DNA from: Paenibacillus cellulositrophicus
Lineage (GTDB): Bacteria > Bacillota > Bacilli > Paenibacillales > Paenibacillaceae
Direction: 5' to 3'
Assembly: GCF_009363095.1 (NCBI RefSeq)
Contig: NZ_CP045295.1
Span: 4,266,001 to 4,330,000, forward strand
Length of the DNA: 64,000 bases
The stretch's first letter is position 1, and the number at the start of each line of letters is the position of its first letter. The notes under the pieces are model-generated. The model did no database searches and had not been told where the DNA came from. It worked only from the letters and a program-made list of their open reading frames with translations. Position numbers and translations under genes: made by a program. Shown piece after piece: positions 59,142-64,000 of this stretch.

Positions 59142-61099
59142 TGGGGAAGAAGGGACAGTCACGGATGAAGGGAAGCGCATTGCGTAACATCGGATCGGCG
59201 GCACTGGCCGGCATCATCATGCTGGCAGCCGCATTGCCCGCGTGGGCGGATAGCAGCTCGGACAAGCTGACATTGCAGCTCAAGACGGGAAGCACTGCAG
59301 CGGTGATTAACGGGCAGACGGTACAAATTTTGAAGCCGTTCAAGAAAAATGGAACCGTAATGGTTCCGCTGGGCGTGTTCAGCAAAGCGTTCGGCAGCGA
59401 AGTAAAGCTGGAAAAAAACAATGTGGTCAAAATCGGATACGGCCCTCATCAGATCAGCCTAACGATTGATAGCCAGCTGGCCTGGGTGGACGGACGCAAA
59501 GTGAAGCTGGAGGCTGCCCCGTCCATGATGAACGGCACCCTGATGGTTCCGCTTCGTGTGGTGGCGCAAGGCATCGGAGCGCAAATGAATACAGGGTCGG
59601 CGGGGGAATGGGTGATTAGCCTGAAACCTTCGGAGGATGATGCCAGTCCGCAGGATCCGGGGATCGATTCGGATGTAGGCAAGACGAAAATCGGCAACAG
59701 CTACTACGGCTGGACGATGAATTATCCGAGCGGCCTGATCGTCGGCAGCGGCGATGAGACCGAGAGTATTGCGTCTTTCAACGATGCAGAGGAAAAGTAT
59801 TACATTGAAGTCCACGCTTCCGATGTGGATGCGGATCTAAGCACCGATGATTTGCTGGATCGGCTGGTGGAGGACGCCAAAAAAGGTGGCGAGATGGTAG
59901 TGGACCGGGGGACCTTCCCGAAAGCAAAGGTGCCGTATGCCCGTATTGTGACCAAGGATGGGGACGGAACCTTCTGGGAGTGCCGGATGTATTCGGGCCA
60001 TAATCGTCTGTACGAGCTGTATTTTGCTGATCTGCAGGCGTCCAACTACAAGGACCTGAATAAATATGCCGGGCTGCTGAACTCCTTCGATACCAGCTTT
60101 AATCCGGCGGATAAAACCGTGAAGGATCTGTCTACTGTCAAAAATGGCATGCGCGGCGTGTATAACGAGGACTACGGCATTGCTTTAGACATCCCGGCTG
60201 CCTGGAGCATGGACAATGCGGACATGTATTATGAAAGCAAGGACGGCAGCTACTTGAAGCTCAACGTGTCCACTGGACCCAAAGGCGACTCGCTTGAACA
60301 GTGGGGCGGACAGATGAAGAAATGGTTGGAGGAATCCTTCGTCAAAACTTCGTATGAGGTCGTCAATACTTACCCGCTGGAGGTATCCGGGGAACAGGCA
60401 CTGGTGAACGAAGCCAGGTATAACTACGGTGACGGCTGGATCCGTGAATATGAAGTGATGATTTTGAAGGACGGTTACCGCTATTATGTGGAATATGCAG
60501 CTCCGGAAGACCAGCCGGCGGATGTGGCCAAGTTCAAGGATTTGATGAACGGGGTCAACATTGATTTTACCGTCGTACCGGAATCCTTCGGGAGTATGGA
60601 AGAGAATACGTTCCTGATCGATAAATCCAAGAGAACGACCAAAACGTCCAAAACCTATCAGTACCAAATTCGTATTCCGCAGTACTGGAGCGCGAATCGC
60701 GACCAGTTTGAGCTGTCGCCGGTGGAGTATCAGTTCGTGGGCGGACGCATGATGATCACGGCCGAGAAGGATAGCTCCTTTGAAGAGGCTGTAAGCCAAC
60801 TGAAGGCGTTCTACAATGAAGCCGTGAAGTATCAGAAAGATCTGAAGCTGGAAAAGGTAGAGAACACGACCTTTGCCGGCGAGCCGGCTGTCGTCTTTTC
60901 CATCCATCAGGTGAAGGACGGCATTCCGTACAGCGCGCGCCAAATCGTCGTTCAGCATAACGGCACGGTATATACGCTGTCCGCGTCCCTGAATGACGCC
61001 AACGCCACGGATATTCAGAAGAAGACGCTGGATGAGACGCTGAATTCTTTTACGTTTACGAAAAAAGATGAAGTCAAAACCACTGCGGCTGCCGAATAA
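59141..61099 (+). CDS. Secreted stalk-domain protein coupled to HtrA-type protease
   Basis: 652 residues. ATG 59141 shares one base with the stop of the protease gene. Signal peptide at about residues 14-37 (NIGSAALAGIIMLAAALPAW). A stalk domain follows (residues ~45-165; AVINGQTVQILKPFKKNGTV, MVPLGVFSKAFGSE, NGTLMVPLRVVAQGIGAQ). The rest (~180-650) is three similar alpha/beta parts with the pattern (Y/M)NYPSGLIVGSGDE, DIPAAWSMDNADMYY, RIPQYWSANRDQFEL, each followed by a strand set and an LNSFDTS/LNSFTFT-like end, as in PsbP/Mog1-like lipid or protein-binding modules (resemblance by eye only). It may be a partner or substrate of the protease. Function unknown. Confidence 0.82.
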   Translation: MGKKGQSRMKGSALRNIGSAALAGIIMLAAALPAWADSSSDKLTLQLKTGSTAAVINGQTVQILKPFKKNGTVMVPLGVFSKAFGSEVKLEKNNVVKIGYGPHQISLTIDSQLAWVDGRKVKLEAAPSMMNGTLMVPLRVVAQGIGAQMNTGSAGEWVISLKPSEDDASPQDPGIDSDVGKTKIGNSYYGWTMNYPSGLIVGSGDETESIASFNDAEEKYYIEVHASDVDADLSTDDLLDRLVEDAKKGGEMVVDRGTFPKAKVPYARIVTKDGDGTFWECRMYSGHNRLYELYFADLQASNYKDLNKYAGLLNSFDTSFNPADKTVKDLSTVKNGMRGVYNEDYGIALDIPAAWSMDNADMYYESKDGSYLKLNVSTGPKGDSLEQWGGQMKKWLEESFVKTSYEVVNTYPLEVSGEQALVNEARYNYGDGWIREYEVMILKDGYRYYVEYAAPEDQPADVAKFKDLMNGVNIDFTVVPESFGSMEENTFLIDKSKRTTKTSKTYQYQIRIPQYWSANRDQFELSPVEYQFVGGRMMITAEKDSSFEEAVSQLKAFYNEAVKYQKDLKLEKVENTTFAGEPAVVFSIHQVKDGIPYSARQIVVQHNGTVYTLSASLNDANATDIQKKTLDETLNSFTFTKKDEVKTTAAAE

Positions 61100-61152
61100 C
61101 GTGAGATAGCTGCTGTAGCGGTGAAATTGCAGTGGAAAAATATGTGATCAGG

Positions 61153-61186
61153 AACCGGGATAGCCCATGGGCTGTTCCGGTTTTTG
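61153..61186 (+). terminator. Terminator after the stalk-domain gene
   Basis: AACCGG-g-ATAGCCC-atg-GGGCT-g-T-t-CCGGTT region: paired arms around CCCATGGG followed by TTTTTG. The 61187-61601 gap has no gene I can support. Confidence 0.8.
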
Positions 61187-61601
61187 TTGTGGCTGGTGGG
61201 ATCTGAGATGCATTAGAGGGTGATGGCTTTAGTTGTGAGGGCGGTCTGGGTCGTCATAGATGATCTGATGGCTTAAAGCTGTGCCGGGCGTCTGCGGAAA
61301 CGTCTTAGAGGTGCTTTGGTTTTGCTGCATATGGAGTTTTTCACATCATATAAAGCACGCTGGCCCATAATCATGGTTTGCCCCTACCAAACACGGATAA
61401 CCTGATAATATGCAAATGCGAAAATTGCTGCCTTCCTATGGGAATCGAGATAATTCGTGGGGATAGTAGAAGGATCAGAAGATGTCTGGTACACTAGATA
61501 AGTTAAAGCAGAAGTTGTGCTGGTGATTCTTTTCGTTAGGTCAGCAATGAGTACGAGAATTCTAGAATTTGAATCGGCAGGACCGGTTTGGGAGGATATA
61601 G

Positions 61602-64000
61602 ATGAACAAACAGACATTAAGAAGGGAAGACGTGGAGCTTTTGGCGCCGGCCGGCGACTGGGACTGCATGCGTGCGGCGGTAGCCAACGGAGCAGATGCG
61701 ATCTTTTTCGGCGTGGAAAAGTTTAACGCCCGTGCCCGGGCGAACAACTTCCGGATGGCGGAGCTGCCGGAGATCATGTCGTTTCTTCACAGCTATGGCT
61801 TGAAGGGCTTTTTGACGTTTAACATTTTGGTGTTTGAAAACGAGCTGGAGGATGCCAAAGAACTGATCGACGCCTGTATCGATGCGGGCGTGGATGCTGT
61901 GATTGTGCAGGATTTGGGGCTGGTGAAGCTGATCCGGGAAATTTCCCCGGACTTCCCGATTCACGGCTCGACCCAGATGACGATCACCTCGCCAGAAGCG
62001 GTGGAATTCACCAAGCCGTGGGGCATGGAGCGTGTCGTGCTGGGACGCGAAAACAACCTGAAGCAGATTCAAAAAATCGGGGAACAGGCGAAGCTTCCGA
62101 TGGAAGTGTTCGTTCATGGCGCCCTGTGCGTCTCCTATTCCGGTCAGTGCCTGACGTCGGAGATGTGGGGCGGCCGCTCGGCCAATCGCGGTGAATGCGC
62201 GCAGGCCTGCCGCTTGCCGTACGACCTGATCGTGGACGGCGAGCAGAAGCCGATGGGAGATGTGGCTTATCTGCTGTCGCCAAAAGATTTGGCGGCCATC
62301 GATTTGATGCCGGAGCTGATCGAGGCGGGCGTTACGTCCTTTAAGATCGAAGGGCGCCTGAAGAGCCCCGAGTACGTGGCCAACGTGGTCAGCAAGTACC
62401 GCAAGGCGATTGACCGTTACTTTGACGGCGACAATACGCCGCCGAGCGAAGAGGAAATGCGCGAGCTGCAGCAGAGCTTTTCGCGCGGCTTTACGCACGG
62501 ATTCCTCGAAGGCACGAATAACAAACAGCTGGTCGACGGCACGTTCCCGAAAAGCCGCGGTGTGTACGTCGGCCGGGTCGAAAAGATCCTGCGCGACGGC
62601 GTCGTCTGCAAGATCGAAGCTCCGCTGAAGCGCGGGGACGGCATCGTGTTCGACGCCGGCGACCCGACGAAGCAGGAAGAGGGCGGACGGATTTACGACC
62701 TGCGCCGCAAAGGCGTCAAGATTGACGGGGAAGCCGGTGAAGGCTGGATCGTGGACATCGTTCCGGGCCGGAGCGATGTGGACCTGCGTAAGCTGCATGT
62801 CGGTGACCGTATCTGGAAAACGAACGATCCGGCGCTCGACAAGCGCCTGCGCCAAACGTTCGAGACGGAGAAGCCGTACCGGGTGTTCCCGGTGCATGTG
62901 AAAGCCGTGGGCCATGCCGACGGTCTCCTGACAACCGTCTGGACCGACGTGCAGAAGGGCACGACGGTGCAGGTGGACTCGGAGATGGAGCTGGAAATCG
63001 CCAAGAAGCGGCCGATGGATTACGCTCTGCTCGAGGAGCAGTTCGGCCGCCTGGGCGGCACCGTCTACCAGCTCGAGAAGCTGGACGTCGACCTGCAGGG
63101 CGACGTCATCGTGCCGATGCGCGAGCTGAACAATATCCGCCGCCGTGCGGTGGAGCTGCTCGCAGGCGAGCGCCCGAAGCCGCCCGTGTACGTGAAACGG
63201 GCGGCGACTGTGTTCAGCGATGCCGCGCGCAGCGCATCGCCGGTGGCCCGCGGTGAGGCGAAGCTCACCGCGCTGTGCCGCAGCCTCCCGCAGGTGGAGG
63301 CTGCGCTTGAAGCCGGCGTAGAGATGATATACGCCGACTTCGAGTTCATCAAGCAGTTCCCGGCAGCGGTGGAAGCCGTTCATGCCGCCGGCAAGCGGAT
63401 CGCGCTGGCGACGCCGCGCATCCATATGCCGAACGAGAACGGCTACCACAAAAACATTCTGCGCCTCAAGCCGGACGCCGTGCTTGTGCGCAACACCGGG
63501 GCGCTGTACTTCTACCTGCGCCACCGGATGGAAAACCCGGATGCCGATCATCCGCAGCTGATTGGCGATTTCTCGCTGAACATCGCCAACCACAAAGCGG
63601 TGGATCTGTTCCTCGAAGCCGGCTGTGACCTGGTCACGCCGTCTTACGACCTGAACATCCAGCAGATGGTCGATCTGCTGGAGCGCTCCAAGACGTCGCA
63701 GATGGAGATCGTCATCCACCAGCATCTGCCGATGTTCCATACGGAGCACTGCGTATACTGTACCTTCCTGAGTGAAGGCACCGACTTTACGAACTGCGGC
63801 CGTCCGTGCGAATCGCACCGGGCGTCCCTGCAGGACCGCATCGGAATGTCTCATCCGGTCCGCGTGGACGAGGGCTGCCGCAACACGGTCTACAACGCCA
63901 TCGAGCAGTCCGGTGCCGAGTATCTGACGAACTTTATGGATCTCGGCGTCTCGAGCTACCGCGTCGAGTTCCTGGAGGAAACACCTGAACAGGTGCACGA
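61602..64000 (+). CDS. U32 family peptidase-like protein, long form (RlhA-like), 3' end outside window
   Basis: ATG 61602 behind GGGAGGATATAG; about 799 codons are visible and the frame runs off the right edge. Opening MNKQTLRREDVELLAPAGDW, then FGVEKFNARARANNF are the U32 start. The cysteine cluster of the family is present (GALCVSYSGQC, then RGECAQACRLPYD). A middle DUF3656-like region (~residues 290-500; VGRVEKILRDGVVCKIEAPL) and a second, U32-like half (ALATPRIHMPNENGYHKNIL, HTEHCVYCTFL, CGRPCESHRA) follow. E. coli proteins of this layout (RlhA) hydroxylate 23S rRNA and the shorter TrhP acts on tRNA; the target here is not known. The upstream base composition shows no clear promoter. Confidence 0.92.
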   Translation, partial: MNKQTLRREDVELLAPAGDWDCMRAAVANGADAIFFGVEKFNARARANNFRMAELPEIMSFLHSYGLKGFLTFNILVFENELEDAKELIDACIDAGVDAVIVQDLGLVKLIREISPDFPIHGSTQMTITSPEAVEFTKPWGMERVVLGRENNLKQIQKIGEQAKLPMEVFVHGALCVSYSGQCLTSEMWGGRSANRGECAQACRLPYDLIVDGEQKPMGDVAYLLSPKDLAAIDLMPELIEAGVTSFKIEGRLKSPEYVANVVSKYRKAIDRYFDGDNTPPSEEEMRELQQSFSRGFTHGFLEGTNNKQLVDGTFPKSRGVYVGRVEKILRDGVVCKIEAPLKRGDGIVFDAGDPTKQEEGGRIYDLRRKGVKIDGEAGEGWIVDIVPGRSDVDLRKLHVGDRIWKTNDPALDKRLRQTFETEKPYRVFPVHVKAVGHADGLLTTVWTDVQKGTTVQVDSEMELEIAKKRPMDYALLEEQFGRLGGTVYQLEKLDVDLQGDVIVPMRELNNIRRRAVELLAGERPKPPVYVKRAATVFSDAARSASPVARGEAKLTALCRSLPQVEAALEAGVEMIYADFEFIKQFPAAVEAVHAAGKRIALATPRIHMPNENGYHKNILRLKPDAVLVRNTGALYFYLRHRMENPDADHPQLIGDFSLNIANHKAVDLFLEAGCDLVTPSYDLNIQQMVDLLERSKTSQMEIVIHQHLPMFHTEHCVYCTFLSEGTDFTNCGRPCESHRASLQDRIGMSHPVRVDEGCRNTVYNAIEQSGAEYLTNFMDLGVSSYRVEFLEETPEQVH

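Noticed and set aside
61617..63998. 793-residue open frame on the minus strand opposite the U32 gene
   Set aside because: His/Arg/Leu-rich composition typical of an antisense frame; the + strand encodes an unbroken U32 protein.
1..64000. CRISPR arrays, tRNA or rRNA genes, insertion sequences, prophage
   Set aside because: None seen: no regularly spaced repeats, no cloverleaf or rRNA sequence recognised, no transposase or phage structural proteins.

Overview
The window is a chromosome segment of a Paenibacillus-like low-GC Gram-positive bacterium (Firmicutes, Bacillales). This rests on gene order and protein character, not on a database search. The order degS-degU, comFA-comFC, yvyF-flgM-flgN-flgK-flgL-yviE-fliW-csrA-hag-flaG-fliD-fliS-fliT, csp, hpf, secA, prfB, and later ftsE-ftsX, ctp, minJ, uvrB-uvrA follows the Bacillus subtilis degSU-to-uvrA region. 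The SLH-domain surface protein, the stalk (copper amine oxidase N-terminal-like) domain proteins and the DUF2759 protein are typical of Paenibacillus. Almost everything is on the + strand; exceptions are the DnaN paralogue pair, the VanW protein and motAB.

Layout. 1-3.1 kb: end of a stalk-domain protein, degS-degU, a small membrane protein. 3.4-6.8 kb: comFA and comFC with no comFB. 6.9-17.0 kb: late flagellar cluster, with sigma-D-type promoters before flgM, hag and flaG and CsrA-binding signals in the hag leader. 17.3-20.7 kb: SLH surface-protein gene split by an in-frame TAA and ending in four exact-length 133-residue repeats. 20.9-26.3 kb: csp, hpf, secA and prfB (programmed frameshift, structured leader). 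26.4-36.6 kb: yitT, a methyltransferase, and an argCJBDFGH operon behind a promoter with an ARG box. 36.7-40.6 kb: a yhbD-type regulator with two bactofilins, then an MFS exporter. 40.7-44.0 kb: minus-strand operon of a ribbon-helix-helix protein and a second DNA-polymerase-clamp (DnaN-like) protein, a 51-residue protein, and a VanW protein. 44.2-50.1 kb: ftsE, ftsX, an M23 hydrolase, a C-terminal processing protease and minJ. 50.2-56.9 kb: motAB facing away from uvrB-uvrA. 57-64 kb: an inverted-repeat element, a DUF2759 protein, an HtrA-type protease coupled to a stalk-domain protein, and the start of a U32 peptidase-family gene.

How the parts work together. Motility dominates: DegS-DegU, FlgM, the sigma-D promoters, the FliW-CsrA-hag loop, chaperones, MotAB and the bactofilins all bear on making and running flagella. 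FtsEX, the M23 hydrolase, the Ctp protease and MinJ form a cell-wall and division block. SecA, RF2 and HPF are translation and export functions. The arginine genes form a complete glutamate-to-arginine unit apart from carbamoyl phosphate synthase and argA.

The least ordinary items are the RHH-DnaN-paralogue operon with a 25-bp dyad at its start, the yhbD regulator whose promoter operator is copied inside its own gene, the overlapping 5' ends of the SOS-type uvrB promoter and the sigma-D motAB promoter, the structured prfB leader, and the stop-split SLH gene. All promoter and operator calls are by eye. No tRNA, rRNA, CRISPR array, transposase or phage structural gene was seen.
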